From contig NZ_CP116009.1 of the NCBI RefSeq assembly GCF_027941915.1, forward strand, positions 2,790,001 through 2,854,000: a DNA stretch of 64,000 nucleotides, in the 5' to 3' direction. This document shows, piece after piece, positions 19,509 through 27,857 of this stretch (positions within the stretch are counted from its first letter, which is position 1; every line of letters begins with the position of its first letter). The notes beneath the pieces were generated by a model, which ran no database searches, was not told where the DNA came from, and saw nothing but the letters and a program-made list of their open reading frames with translations. The position numbers were made by a program, and so were the translations under genes. This DNA comes from Ramlibacter tataouinensis. GTDB taxonomy: Bacteria > Pseudomonadota > Gammaproteobacteria > Burkholderiales > Burkholderiaceae_C.

Positions 19509-20213
19509 ATGGCCCTGCTGACCTCCCCCGAGTTCTGGATCGCGCTGATGCAGATCATCATGATCAACATCGTGCTCAGCGGCGACAACGCCGTGGTCAT
19601 CGCCCTGGCCTGCCGCGACCTGCCGGCGCACCAGCAGAAGAAGGCCATCCTGTTCGGCAGCGTGGGCGCCATCGTGCTGCGGCTGGTGCTGACCTTCTTC
19701 GCGGTCTACCTGCTGACGCTGCCCTACCTCAAGCTGCTGGGCGCGGTGCTGCTGCTGTGGATCGGCGTCGGCCTGCTCAAGGGCGACGACGAGGGCGACG
19801 AGCTGGCGGGCAACTCCAACCTGGTCGGCGCCATCAAGACCATCGTGGTGGCCGACCTGGTGATGAGCCTGGACAACGTGATCGGCGTCGCCGCGGCCGC
19901 CAAGGGCGACGTGCTGCTGCTGGTGGTGGGCCTGGTGATCAGCATCCCGCTGATCATCTTCGGCAGCACCCTGATCCTGAAGCTGATGACGCGCTTCCCG
20001 GTGATCGTCACCATCGGTGCCGGGCTGCTGGGCTGGGTGGCCGGCGAGATGGCCCTGACCGATCCGGCCATCAACGTCTGGGCCAAGCAGCAGCACACCC
20101 TGCACCTCGTCGCGCCGGTCGCCGGCGCGCTGCTGGTGATCGCCGCCGGCAAGTACCTGGCCCGGCTGTCGGCGCAGCAGGCCCTGGATGGCGGCCGCCG
20201 CCCGGCCGGTTGA
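19509..20213 (+). CDS. TerC/YjbE-family integral membrane protein
   Basis: A 234-residue protein with about seven membrane segments and the family signature IVLSGDNAVVIALA near residues 20-33, plus a second acidic intramembrane site DLVMSLDNVIGVAA. TerC-family proteins are linked to tellurite resistance and to manganese/calcium export. The first ATG after the kinase in good context is used; the longer open frame upstream is not supported. The universal stress protein follows after nine bases. Confidence 0.9.
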   Translation: MALLTSPEFWIALMQIIMINIVLSGDNAVVIALACRDLPAHQQKKAILFGSVGAIVLRLVLTFFAVYLLTLPYLKLLGAVLLLWIGVGLLKGDDEGDELAGNSNLVGAIKTIVVADLVMSLDNVIGVAAAAKGDVLLLVVGLVISIPLIIFGSTLILKLMTRFPVIVTIGAGLLGWVAGEMALTDPAINVWAKQQHTLHLVAPVAGALLVIAAGKYLARLSAQQALDGGRRPAG

Positions 20214-20222
20214 GCAGAGGCC

Positions 20223-20642
20223 ATGGCCCAGGTGCTGCTGCCGATCGACGGTCATGGCCCGCAGGCGCAGCGCGCCCTGGCCGAGGCCATCCGCATCCAC
20301 CGCCGCGAGGAGGTGCCGGTCTACCTGCTCAGCGTGCAGCCGCTGGTGTCCGGGCATGTCGCTGCGTTCTTCGGCCCGGGGGAGCTGGCGCGGCTGCAGC
20401 ACGACGCCGGGCTGGAGGAACTCGAGCCGGCGCGCGCGCTGCTGCAGGCCGCCGGGGTGTGGCACCGGCTGGTGGTCCGGGTGGGGCGCCGGGCCGAGAC
20501 CATCGCGCGCACCGCGCAGGAGCTCGGCTGCGACCGCATCATCCTCGGCGATGCCGGTGACAGCGCCGGCGGCTGGCTCGGAACCATGGCCGAGCAGGTG
20601 CGCCACCTGCTCGCCGGCACGCGCGGCTGCCAGGTGATCTGA
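20223..20642 (+). CDS. Universal stress protein (UspA family)
   Basis: A 139-residue cytoplasmic UspA-domain protein. The N-terminal strand AQVLLPIDGHGPQAQRALAEA and the C-terminal CDRIILGDAGDSAGGWLGTMAEQVRHLL follow the family pattern. The usual ATP-binding G-x2-G-x9-G-S/T is degenerate (GDAGD...GGWLGTM), so nucleotide binding is uncertain. It is probably co-transcribed with the TerC gene; its 3' end is followed by the structured repeat copy B. Confidence 0.85.
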   Translation: MAQVLLPIDGHGPQAQRALAEAIRIHRREEVPVYLLSVQPLVSGHVAAFFGPGELARLQHDAGLEELEPARALLQAAGVWHRLVVRVGRRAETIARTAQELGCDRIILGDAGDSAGGWLGTMAEQVRHLLAGTRGCQVI

Positions 20643-20650
20643 CCACCCCC

Positions 20651-20722
20651 GAAGCGGCCTGCGGCCGCTCCCCCTCAAGGGGCGCCACCAGCGGCCCGGC
20701 GAAGCCGGTTCCGCGGTGGCAC
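20651..20722 (+). repeat. Three-stem intergenic repeat, copy B
   Basis: The second copy of the 72-base element begins eight bases after the universal stress protein stop. It keeps every stem of copy A (AGCGGCC/GGCCGCT, CCCC/GGGG, GCCACC/GGTGGC with inner CCGGC/GCCGG). The changes are confined to loops: TGC instead of TTC, a one-base shift in the C-rich/A-rich loop, and GAA instead of AGA. Its placement just after a stop codon could affect 3' end stability or termination. Confidence 0.85.
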
Positions 20723-20791
20723 TGGAACCTCAACTCATGATGCATCGCGTGTGTCGAGTGCAACTCAAGTGATGAGCTCTCCAGCGCTGGG

Positions 20792-22006
20792 TCACCAGCT
20801 GGCGGCCATCGAGTCGGGCGAGAAGCGCGGGTCGCGGGTGATGGCGCCGAGGTCGACGAACTCCATGTCGGACAGCGCGATGCCGCGCAGGTCGCGGAAC
20901 ATCTGCTCGCTCCAGCGCGCGTCGGGCTCGCCCTGCACGTAGAAGTCCATGCCGATGTCGGCCACGTACAGGCCGTAGCGCTGGGCCGCGGTGGCGATCG
21001 CCTTGGCCTGCGGCGTCCAGTGCGCGGGGATGGCGAAGCCGGCCTTGAGCCGCAGCACGGCGCCGAACGGGATGCCGCCGGGCGTGTCGCCGCCGGCGCC
21101 GTGGCGCGCCGGCCAGCTGTAGCCGCGCGACAGCACGGCGTCGCGGAAGGTCACGCGCAGCGCATGGCGGATCTCGCCGCTGCCGGCCTCGGCCGCCCTG
21201 GCCAGGAAGGGCGTGATCGGCAGGCCGGCGGCATCTGCGGCGGTCCAGCCGTCCGGCCGCAGCGCCAGCGACTTCAGGTCCCAGCCGGCGCTGGCCAGCG
21301 TGTACCACTGGTTCGACAGCTTGTAGGTGGCGAACCCCTCCCACAGCCGGCAGGCGCCCTGCTCGACCACCAGCACGTGGTGGTCACCGCAGGTGTTGGG
21401 GTCGTTGCAGGTGCCGCCTTCGTTCTTCAGGCCGCTGCGCGGGAACGGGAAGCGGCGCTCGCCGGCCGGCACCGCGCTGCAGCCGCGCGCCAGCGAGTGG
21501 CCGCCGGCGCCGTCGGCCACCGCGCAGTCGCTTTCGTGCGGCCAGCCGACTTCGCTGCTTGCGCCCGAAGGGCGGAAGTCGTATTGCAGGCCGGCCCAGT
21601 CCGTGTCGGCGGCGCCGCCGCTCACCACGTTGACCGGCATGCCGTAGTAGGCGTCGCGCTGCGACGGGTCCTCGCCCAGCCACCAGTCGGCGCGGAACGG
21701 CGTGGCGGCGCCGATCGAGGCGATCCAGCGCGCGCTCTGCGCATGCGCCGGGAACCGGCTGGTGTCGTCGATGCGGGTGTTGAACACCGCTTGCGGCGGG
21801 AACATCTCGCAGCTGCCCAGCACCGGGGCGCTGCCGGCGCCCGCACCGGAATCGCCGCCCGGTGTCGAAACCACGCTGGTGCCGGTCGGGGTGTCGCCGA
21901 TGGCGCCGGCGGCGCCGCCACCGCCACCGCCGCAGGCCACCAGCCCGGCGGCCACGATGCCCACCCACAGCAACCCGCCCACGGCGGCCCTCGTTCTCGT
22001 GTTCAT
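20792..22006 (-). CDS. Hypothetical lipoprotein
   Basis: I do not recognise the family. The 404-residue product has a lipoprotein signal with lipobox LVAC (Cys25), followed by a Gly run and a Gly/Thr/Ser-rich linker to about residue 60. A globular domain follows with several Trp and four or more Cys (for example CEMFPPQAVFNTRIDD and GGTCNDPNTCGDHHVLV). It is likely anchored on the outer membrane or periplasmic side. The C-terminal part (YGLYVADIGMDFYVQGEPD) suggests a beta-rich fold. It stands alone between the repeat and a Mut7-C gene. Confidence 0.85.
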   Translation of the reverse strand: MNTRTRAAVGGLLWVGIVAAGLVACGGGGGGAAGAIGDTPTGTSVVSTPGGDSGAGAGSAPVLGSCEMFPPQAVFNTRIDDTSRFPAHAQSARWIASIGAATPFRADWWLGEDPSQRDAYYGMPVNVVSGGAADTDWAGLQYDFRPSGASSEVGWPHESDCAVADGAGGHSLARGCSAVPAGERRFPFPRSGLKNEGGTCNDPNTCGDHHVLVVEQGACRLWEGFATYKLSNQWYTLASAGWDLKSLALRPDGWTAADAAGLPITPFLARAAEAGSGEIRHALRVTFRDAVLSRGYSWPARHGAGGDTPGGIPFGAVLRLKAGFAIPAHWTPQAKAIATAAQRYGLYVADIGMDFYVQGEPDARWSEQMFRDLRGIALSDMEFVDLGAITRDPRFSPDSMAASW

Positions 22007-22129
22007 GCCGTCCTCCTGCTCGACAGTTCGGACGGGGCATCTTGCTGTGGCTCAGCCGTTTACAACCGTGTCGAGGTGCAAAGGCTGGGCGGCGCGGCTT
22101 ACATGCGCCGAGCGCGGCCGGCTTGCGGA

Positions 22130-22729
22130 TCAGGGCTCGCGCCGCAACCAGCCGGGCAGGGCCCGCTCGAGGGCCGCGCGCATGCGGCGGGCGTGCGAGC
22201 CGCGCCAGTAGAGGCGGCCGCAACCGGGGCAGTGGCGGGCCGGACCGGGCAGTTCGCGCACGTCGGCCGGCAGCAGGGCGGCCCTCGCCTGCGGCGGCAA
22301 GGGGGCCGACAGCGCGGTGTTGCAGACGGTGCACCGGGTGAACAGCTCGGCCGGCGGCGCCAGGGCCAGCTGGCGCACCACTTGCGCGAGCTGCTGCAGC
22401 GGATCGTCATGCTCGATGCGCAACGCGCGGTGCGGCCGCAGCTCGCGCAGGAGGTGGCGGTCGCGGGTGAGGAGCACGCGGTCTTCCTGCTCGGCCTGGC
22501 GGACCAGCTTGCCGTCGTGCAGCGCGGCATCCAGCGTGGTGTCCCAGCCCAGCAGGCGCAGCCAGCGCGCCAGCCGGGCCAGCATGGCGTCGGCGGCGAA
22601 GCGGGGGGCAGTCTCGCCCGTGGCGGGGGCGGCGGAAGGCAGGCAGGCCACCGCGGGATTCTCGTGCGCGGCCGGCCAAGCGCGCGCACTGGCACGGGCG
22701 ACCAGCAGCCAGGGGGCGCACTTCGGCAA
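22130..22729 (-). CDS. Mut7-C RNase domain protein with zinc ribbon
   Basis: A 199-residue protein matching the Mut7-C (DUF82) architecture. A PIN-like nuclease core begins at FAADAMLARLARWLRLLGWDTTLD and has an acidic LLTRDRHLL segment. A C-terminal zinc ribbon has ligands in CTVCNTAL and CPGCGRLYW. The bacterial members are predicted RNases of unknown substrate. The N-terminal 50 residues are Ala-rich and poorly conserved, so the true start may lie downstream, close to the first core motif. Confidence 0.85.
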   Translation of the reverse strand: MPKCAPWLLVARASARAWPAAHENPAVACLPSAAPATGETAPRFAADAMLARLARWLRLLGWDTTLDAALHDGKLVRQAEQEDRVLLTRDRHLLRELRPHRALRIEHDDPLQQLAQVVRQLALAPPAELFTRCTVCNTALSAPLPPQARAALLPADVRELPGPARHCPGCGRLYWRGSHARRMRAALERALPGWLRREP

Positions 22730-22802
22730 CAGCTGTCACCTTCGGCCCCACATCGCCGTGCGGAGCGGTGCCTAAGCTGCCGGTTTGCCCCGGAGCAAGC
22801 TC

Positions 22803-23141
22803 ATGTCCCAGGACGCCCTGACCCGCTACCTCGACTGCATCGCCGCGTGCAACGCCTGCGTCGTGTCTTGCCAGCACTGCGCCGCTTCCTGCCTGCAGGA
22901 GCCCGACGTGAAGGCGATGGCGCGCTGCATCGCGCTGGACATGGACTGCGCCCAGTTGTGCCAGGTGTCGGTCGCGTTGATGGCCGGTGCCAGCGAGCTC
23001 GCGCCGGCGCTGTGCAAGGTCTGCGCACAGGCCTGCCGCGCCTGCGGCGAGGAATGCGCACGCCATCCGATGGACCATTGCCAGCAGTGCGCCGAAGCGT
23101 GCCAGCGCTGTGCCCAGGCTTGCGAGCAGATGGCCGCGTGA
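22803..23141 (+). CDS. Four-helix-bundle Cys-rich copper-binding protein
   Basis: A 112-residue protein with 19 cysteines arranged on predicted amphipathic helices in repeated C-x2-C and C-x3-C spacing (CIAACNACVVSCQHCAASC and CQQCAEACQRCAQAC). This is the DUF326/Csp-type four-helix copper-storage pattern, which binds many Cu(I) ions in the bundle core. No signal peptide is seen, so a cytosolic copper store is likely. It is divergent from the Mut7-C gene and has GGAGCA upstream of the ATG as ribosome-binding site. Confidence 0.92.
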   Translation: MSQDALTRYLDCIAACNACVVSCQHCAASCLQEPDVKAMARCIALDMDCAQLCQVSVALMAGASELAPALCKVCAQACRACGEECARHPMDHCQQCAEACQRCAQACEQMAA

Positions 23142-23324
23142 GGTGATCGCCGTCTTCTGGCTGGACGCGGCCAACGAGTGAAGCCGCAACGGCGCGGCTC
23201 TGCATGCTTGGTGGCGAATGACTTCCGCATGACCTTCCCGCGGACGTTGCCAAGCAGCTGCGTCGAGCCGCAGCAAGTCTGTCGGTGCTCGGCGTCTCGG
23301 GGCGGCGCTTCGCCGGCCGCGCCG

Positions 23325-24035
23325 TCACCCGGCCGCCTTCAGGGCGCCGATCACCGCCAGGTGCACCGGGTAGGTCAGGTAGAACAGCCATTGCCAGCGC
23401 GGCACCCGCAGCGGCAGCCGCTGCGCCAGCCAGGCCACCGGCAGCGCGGCCAGCGTGCCGAAGAACGCCGGCCAGCCGCCGAAGATCGCGTTCAGCCAGG
23501 CGGTGGCGAGCAGCAGCACGATGACCACCGTGGCCAGGCCGCCTCCGCGCCGGATCGCATACAGGTAGGTCGCGGCCACCAGGAATACGCCGCCGGTGCC
23601 GAACTCGACGAACCAGCTGGCGGTGGCGATCGCCAGGCAGGCCAGTGCGCGCCAGGCGGCGTGGGCCGGGCTTTCCAGCATCCAGCACAGTGCCGCGCCC
23701 AGGCCCAGCGTGAACAGCACGTTCAGCAGGGCGGGGTCGCCGCGCGCCCAGATCGACGGCAGCACCGAGACCGCGCCCCAGGCGAGCAGGCGCCAGGTCA
23801 CGCGGACGCAGCGCGCGGCCCGATCACCTTCGCGCGCCAGGTTCAGCCCCAGCACCAGGGCGAACAGCGGGAAGGCCAGCCGGCCGGCGATGAAGGCCCA
23901 GCTCTCGTGCGGCATCCCGAGCAGGTGGCGACCGATGTGGTCGCAGAACATGGCCGCCATGCCGACCCACTTGAGCGCCTCGAGCTGCCCGTCGGCAAAG
24001 CCGAGCGGAGCCTGGGGGCGTAGTGCGGTGGCCAT
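23325..24035 (-). CDS. TraX-family membrane protein
   Basis: A 236-residue integral membrane protein with about eight hydrophobic segments. ALKWVGMAAMFCDHIGRHLL at the N terminus, with its conserved DH, and LFYLTYPVHLAVIGAL at the C terminus are typical of TraX, the acyltransferase-like protein first known from F-pilin N-acetylation. No conjugation genes are nearby, and chromosomal TraX homologues are common, so a surface or lipid acylation role is likelier. ATG at 24035 is chosen; the open frame extends upstream without conserved sequence. Confidence 0.85.
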   Translation of the reverse strand: MATALRPQAPLGFADGQLEALKWVGMAAMFCDHIGRHLLGMPHESWAFIAGRLAFPLFALVLGLNLAREGDRAARCVRVTWRLLAWGAVSVLPSIWARGDPALLNVLFTLGLGAALCWMLESPAHAAWRALACLAIATASWFVEFGTGGVFLVAATYLYAIRRGGGLATVVIVLLLATAWLNAIFGGWPAFFGTLAALPVAWLAQRLPLRVPRWQWLFYLTYPVHLAVIGALKAAG

Positions 24036-24129
24036 GGACGATGCTAGGGCGTACCGCCCGTGCATGCGTGTCGGCAACCAACGGCTGTGCCAACGCGCGA
24101 AGTCAGCGCAAGGCGCCGCCGACGCACGT

Positions 24130-24146
24130 GTCGGACAACGTCCGAC
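24130..24146. promoter_or_regulatory. Inverted repeat upstream of the Gly-rich gene
   Basis: GTCGGAC and GTCCGAC form a perfect seven-base inverted repeat with a three-base spacer, located 52 bases before the Gly-rich gene start and about 95 bases before the divergent TraX gene start. It could be an operator for either gene. No regulator is identified. Confidence 0.35.
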
Positions 24147-24198
24147 CAGCCCGGCAGATGGGAAACGGGAACATGGCTGCCGGACTGAAAGGCAAACC

Positions 24199-25170
24199 AT
24201 GAAAGCTCAGGCAAGCAGGATGGTGGCCGCGCTGCTCGTCACGGCGGCAGCGGCCACTTGCGGGGCGCTGTGGCCGCACCAGGCCTGGGCCAAGGGTGGT
24301 GGAGGCGGCGGCGGTGCCGGCGGTGGTGCAGGCGGCGGCGCTGGAGGCGTGGGTGGCGGTGCCGGCGCAGCGGGAGTTGGTGGTGGCGGCGGTGGTGGCG
24401 TGGGCGCAGGGGTAGGTGGCGGGGGAGGCGCCCCGGGCGGCGGTGCCGGCGCCGGTGTCGGCGGCGGTAGCGGCGCGAGCGGCGGTGGGGGCGGCGGTGG
24501 CTCCGGTGGGCCCGGCGGCTCGGGTGGCTCGGGTGGGTCCGGTGGGTCCGGTGGGTCCGGTGGGTCCGGTGGTTCCGGTGGGTCCGGTGGGTCCGGGGGG
24601 TCCGGCGCAGGCGGGACAGGTGGCTCAGGCGGTGCAGGGGCAGGTGCAGGCGTCGGTGTAGGTGTAGGCGGATCGGGTAGCGGTGGGGCCGCCGCGGGAG
24701 GCGGCCCAGGCGCTGGCGTTGGCTCAGCAGGAGCCGCCGGATCCGCGGGCGTGGGCGGCGGCAGCGCGGCGGGCGGCACCAGCGGCACGGCCGGAGCCAG
24801 CGGATCGCCGACTGCAGCCGGGGCCGGCGCTGGAACCGCTTCGGGCGCATCCGCCGGCGCCGGATCCGCGGCGGTCGGCTCGGTGGGGACTGCGTCCGTC
24901 GGGGCCGGCCAGGGCCCCGGCGGCGGCCCCGACGTCGGCCCGACAGCGGCCCCGACTGGAACGCCGCCTTCGGTCGCGGTGATCCGTCGCGCGCCCCCGT
25001 CGCCTGTCCTCGCGGCCAGGGTGGGCGAATCGGCGGTGACCTCTCCGGTGACGGCCACCATGGGCGGACCGCCGGAGGTCAGCGCCTTGCCGCCGATGGC
25101 GCCGCTGCCGCGGGCGCGCCGCACGGACGAAGCCGACAGCCAGGGGCTGGTGGCTCCATCGGGCCAGTGA
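24199..25170 (+). CDS. Exported Gly-rich low-complexity protein
   Basis: Unknown function. The 323-residue product has a signal peptide (about residues 1-31, ending HQAWAK) and then about 220 residues that are almost only Gly, Ala, Ser and Val. Residues 106-135 are ten consecutive Gly-Gly-Ser units encoded by a 9-base tandem repeat. A Pro/Ser/Thr-rich and more ordinary C-terminal tail of about 75 residues follows (PPSVAVIRRAPPSPVLAARV). The signal peptide favours this frame over the antisense Pro-rich frame. A flexible extracellular or periplasmic spacer or matrix protein is the likely role. Confidence 0.75.
   Translation: MKAQASRMVAALLVTAAAATCGALWPHQAWAKGGGGGGGAGGGAGGGAGGVGGGAGAAGVGGGGGGGVGAGVGGGGGAPGGGAGAGVGGGSGASGGGGGGGSGGPGGSGGSGGSGGSGGSGGSGGSGGSGGSGGSGAGGTGGSGGAGAGAGVGVGVGGSGSGGAAAGGGPGAGVGSAGAAGSAGVGGGSAAGGTSGTAGASGSPTAAGAGAGTASGASAGAGSAAVGSVGTASVGAGQGPGGGPDVGPTAAPTGTPPSVAVIRRAPPSPVLAARVGESAVTSPVTATMGGPPEVSALPPMAPLPRARRTDEADSQGLVAPSGQ
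24514..24603 (+). repeat. In-frame 9-bp tandem repeat (Gly-Gly-Ser units)
   Basis: Ten tandem 9-base units, six of them exactly GGTGGGTCC and the others differing at one to three positions, encode Gly-Gly-Ser ten times. Because the unit is three codons, slippage would change protein length without breaking the frame. The near identity of adjacent units suggests recent expansion. Confidence 0.92.
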
Positions 25171-25277
25171 CGTCCCGCCGTGGCTGACGAGCGGGGCGGC
25201 TGCCCTCCTACCGCCGAACCGCAGGCTGGACTGGATCATTCCGGCCTGTGTGCAACTTCCGCGCGGAGGCCGGCGCC

Positions 25278-25784
25278 ATGGGTGTGATCGAGCGGGTTCC
25301 GGGGACGGCTGCCTGGGTGCTGGCCGCCGTGCTGGGCTGCGCGGCGGCGACGGTCGCTCCCGCACATGCATCGGCGCAGGCCACCGGCAAGCTGCCCCAG
25401 GCGAACGCGTCCGGCACGGCCGTGCCCCCCGCCGTGAAGAAGAAAAAGTCCGCGCTGCGCAAGAAGGTCCGCCCGTCGGGCAAGGCGCGCGCCACCGGCA
25501 AGCACTCGCCACCGCGCCTGCAACGGCGCAGCAAGCCGGTCCTGTCCACCCGCGGGCCGCAAACCCGGAAGGCGCCGTCAGCGAGGGTCGGGCGCGCGGC
25601 GCCCTCGACGCTGCCGCCACCGGTGGCCTGGACGCTGCCGCCGCTGGGACCCGAGCGCTTCTATCCGAACGGCATCCCGGAGCTGCGGCCGGAATTCCTG
25701 CACCCGCTGCCGGGCGCGCCAGCGGTCAGCGCGCAGGCCGTCGCGCCGCGCGCGCCGGGTGCCGAACCCGAGTGGCTGCCTTGA
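25278..25784 (+). CDS. Exported basic, Pro-rich hypothetical protein
   Basis: No family recognised. The 168-residue product has an N-terminal signal-like segment (VPGTAAWVLAAVLGCAAATVAPAHASA cut near residue 30). A strongly basic stretch (VKKKKSALRKKVRPSGKAR) and a Pro-rich C terminus (STLPPPVAWTLPPLGPERFYPNGIPELRPEF) follow. The ATG at 25278 is preferred to a GTG 30 bases earlier. Its last 59 bases overlap the 3' end of the convergent ABC transporter gene, which raises some doubt about one of the two ends. Confidence 0.65.
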   Translation: MGVIERVPGTAAWVLAAVLGCAAATVAPAHASAQATGKLPQANASGTAVPPAVKKKKSALRKKVRPSGKARATGKHSPPRLQRRSKPVLSTRGPQTRKAPSARVGRAAPSTLPPPVAWTLPPLGPERFYPNGIPELRPEFLHPLPGAPAVSAQAVAPRAPGAEPEWLP

Positions 25785-27597
25785 CGGGCGTCCCCTTGGA
25801 CGCCGACCGGAACAGCTGCGCGTAGTAGCCGCCCTGGGCCATGAGTTGTGCATGGCTGCCGATGGCCTCGACCTGGCCGCCGCGCAGCACCACGATGCGG
25901 TCGGCATCGACCACGGTCGACAGCCGGTGCGCCACCACCAGCGTGGTGCGCCCGCGCGTCAGGCGCTTGAGGGCCGCCTGCACCAGCGCCTCGCTCTCGT
26001 TGTCCAGGGCGCTGGTGGCTTCGTCCAGCACCAGGATCGGCGGGTTCTTCAGCAGCGCGCGGGCGATCGCGATGCGCTGCTTCTGGCCGCCCGACAGGCC
26101 GGCGCCGCGCTCGCCGACCACGGTGTCGTAGCCGGCCGGCAGCCGCTCGATGAACTCGTGCGCGTTGGCGTTGCGGGCCGCCGCCTCGGTCTGCTCGCGC
26201 GTCGCGCCGGGCGTGCCGTAGGCGATGTTGGCCGCGATGGTGTCGTGGAACAGGTGCACGTCCTGCATCACCGTGCCGACCTGGCTGCGCAGCGACTGCC
26301 CGGTGCAGCCGGCCAGGTCCATGCCGTCGATGCGCACGCGCCCGGTGGTGGGCGCATGCAACCGCTCCAGCAGCGACACCAGGGTGGTCTTGCCGCAGCC
26401 GCTGGGGCCCACCAGGGCCACCGTTTCGCCGGGCGCCACCGTGAGCGACAGCTCGCGCAGCACCGGGCGGCCATCGCCGTAGTGGAATCCCACGCGCTCG
26501 AACGCGACCTCGCCGCGGCCGACCACCAGCTCGCGCGCGCCGGGTGCGTCGGCCACCGGGTCGGGCGCGTCCAGGATGGCGCCGACGGCTTCCAGCGACA
26601 CGCGCGCGCGGCGCGCCGTGGCATAGACGTTGGTCAGGCCCTGGATCGGCGCGAACAGCCCGCCCACGTACTGCAGGGCGGCCACCAGGGTGCCGACGGT
26701 GCCGTGGCCGCGCAGCACCAGCCAGGCGCCGATGGTGGCCACGCACAGGCGGGCGGCGGCCACCGACAGCGCTTGCCGCGACGCGGTGCGGGCATCCAGG
26801 CGCGCGCCGCGCTTGACGCGCGCATTGCCCTGGGCCACGGCGCCCAGGAAGCGGCGTTCCTCGGCGCGCTCCATGGCGAAACCCTTGACGGTGCGCATGC
26901 CGCCCAGCACCTCGGTCCAGCGGCCGAAGGTGGCCGACCAGTGGTCCAGCAGGTCGCGGTCGCGCCGGGCCTGCTCGGGCGCGGCCCGCATGCCGATCAG
27001 GGCGGGCAGCGGGGCGAACACGCACACCGCCAGCGCCAGCCGCCAATCCAGCTGCAGCAGCGCCGCCAGCGCCAGCAGCAGGTAGAAGGCCGCCGGCAGG
27101 GCCTTGAAGGCCAGTTCGGCCACCGCGCTGACGAAGCCGTTGATGGAGGTGTTGACCCGGCTGACGGTGCCGCCCACGGTCTGCTGCTGGTGCCAGGACA
27201 GCGGCAGCTGGTGCAGGCGCTCGGTGACGCGCTGGCGCAGGGCGAAGTCCAGGTCCAGTCGCACCCGGGCGCTGCGTGCCTCCAGCAGCCGCGACAGCCA
27301 CACCGGCGCCAGCTCGGCCAGCGCCACCAGCGCCAGCGCCAGCAGGATGGCGCGACCGGTGCCGGGCCCGATCGACTGCGGGTTGGCCGCCACCCGCCCC
27401 AACTGGTCGATCAAGCCCATCACGGCCAGCGGCGCCGCGGCGCCGGCGGCCGCCAGCAGCAGGGCCAGCGCCAGCACCTTGGCGATCGGCCGGCCGAACC
27501 CCCGTAGCCAGGGCAGGGCGCGGCGCACGAGTGCGCGGGCCGGGTGCAAGGCGGGCGCCCGTGCGCCCGGGGCATCGAGAGTCAGGGAACGCAACAT
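25726..27597 (-). CDS. ABC exporter, fused permease and ATPase (MsbA-like)
   Basis: A 623-residue half-transporter. It has an N-terminal ABC-transmembrane domain (about residues 40-330, six segments) followed by an ATPase domain with Walker A GPSGCGKTTL, signature LSGGQKQRIAIARAL, Walker B ILVLDEATSAL and the switch His in VVAHRLSTV. Members export lipids, drugs or peptides and act as homodimers. The substrate is unknown. MsbA proper is about 580 residues; this has a basic C-terminal extension (TRVRHPARAARRPAR). Start ATG at 27597 is the first that precedes the conserved domain. Confidence 0.9.
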   Translation of the reverse strand: MLRSLTLDAPGARAPALHPARALVRRALPWLRGFGRPIAKVLALALLLAAAGAAAPLAVMGLIDQLGRVAANPQSIGPGTGRAILLALALVALAELAPVWLSRLLEARSARVRLDLDFALRQRVTERLHQLPLSWHQQQTVGGTVSRVNTSINGFVSAVAELAFKALPAAFYLLLALAALLQLDWRLALAVCVFAPLPALIGMRAAPEQARRDRDLLDHWSATFGRWTEVLGGMRTVKGFAMERAEERRFLGAVAQGNARVKRGARLDARTASRQALSVAAARLCVATIGAWLVLRGHGTVGTLVAALQYVGGLFAPIQGLTNVYATARRARVSLEAVGAILDAPDPVADAPGARELVVGRGEVAFERVGFHYGDGRPVLRELSLTVAPGETVALVGPSGCGKTTLVSLLERLHAPTTGRVRIDGMDLAGCTGQSLRSQVGTVMQDVHLFHDTIAANIAYGTPGATREQTEAAARNANAHEFIERLPAGYDTVVGERGAGLSGGQKQRIAIARALLKNPPILVLDEATSALDNESEALVQAALKRLTRGRTTLVVAHRLSTVVDADRIVVLRGGQVEAIGSHAQLMAQGGYYAQLFRSASKGTPVKAATRVRHPARAARRPAR

Positions 27598-27857
27598 CGT
27601 GGGAAGGAAGCCGGCGTGGATCGGCGCGCGGAGGGCCGGGTTGCGGGCGGGCGTACGGTTGGGATGGGAGGTCCGGGTACTGCGGAGGCAGCCTCGACTT
27701 TGCCGGCCACGCGACCGTGGCGAAGTGGCCCGGCGCAACGCAGCGCCGATGGATGAGCCGATCCGGTGCCATTTCCCGCGTCCGTGGGGACGCGGCAACA
27801 CTCGACCGCTTTCGGCAGCCGCGTGCCGAATGGGCGTCGTTGTGCAGGCAAGCCGGC
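27598..27857. other. Intergenic stretch without a recognised gene
   Basis: These 260 bases between the ABC exporter start and the small exported protein hold no open frame with a conserved motif. I see no tRNA, terminator or strong promoter. The region presumably contains the promoter of the ABC exporter. Confidence 0.5.

Noticed and set aside
23325-24035. TraX gene as sign of a conjugative element
   Set aside because: No other transfer, relaxase or integrase genes nearby; chromosomal TraX homologues are common.
24514-24603. Tandem repeat as a CRISPR array
   Set aside because: Units are contiguous 9-mers without spacers, lie in a coding frame, and no cas genes are present.
24207-25124. Minus-strand Pro-rich open frame of about 305 residues opposite the Gly-rich gene
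   Set aside because: It is the mirror of Gly codons on the other strand, has no signal or start context, and the plus-strand frame has a signal peptide.
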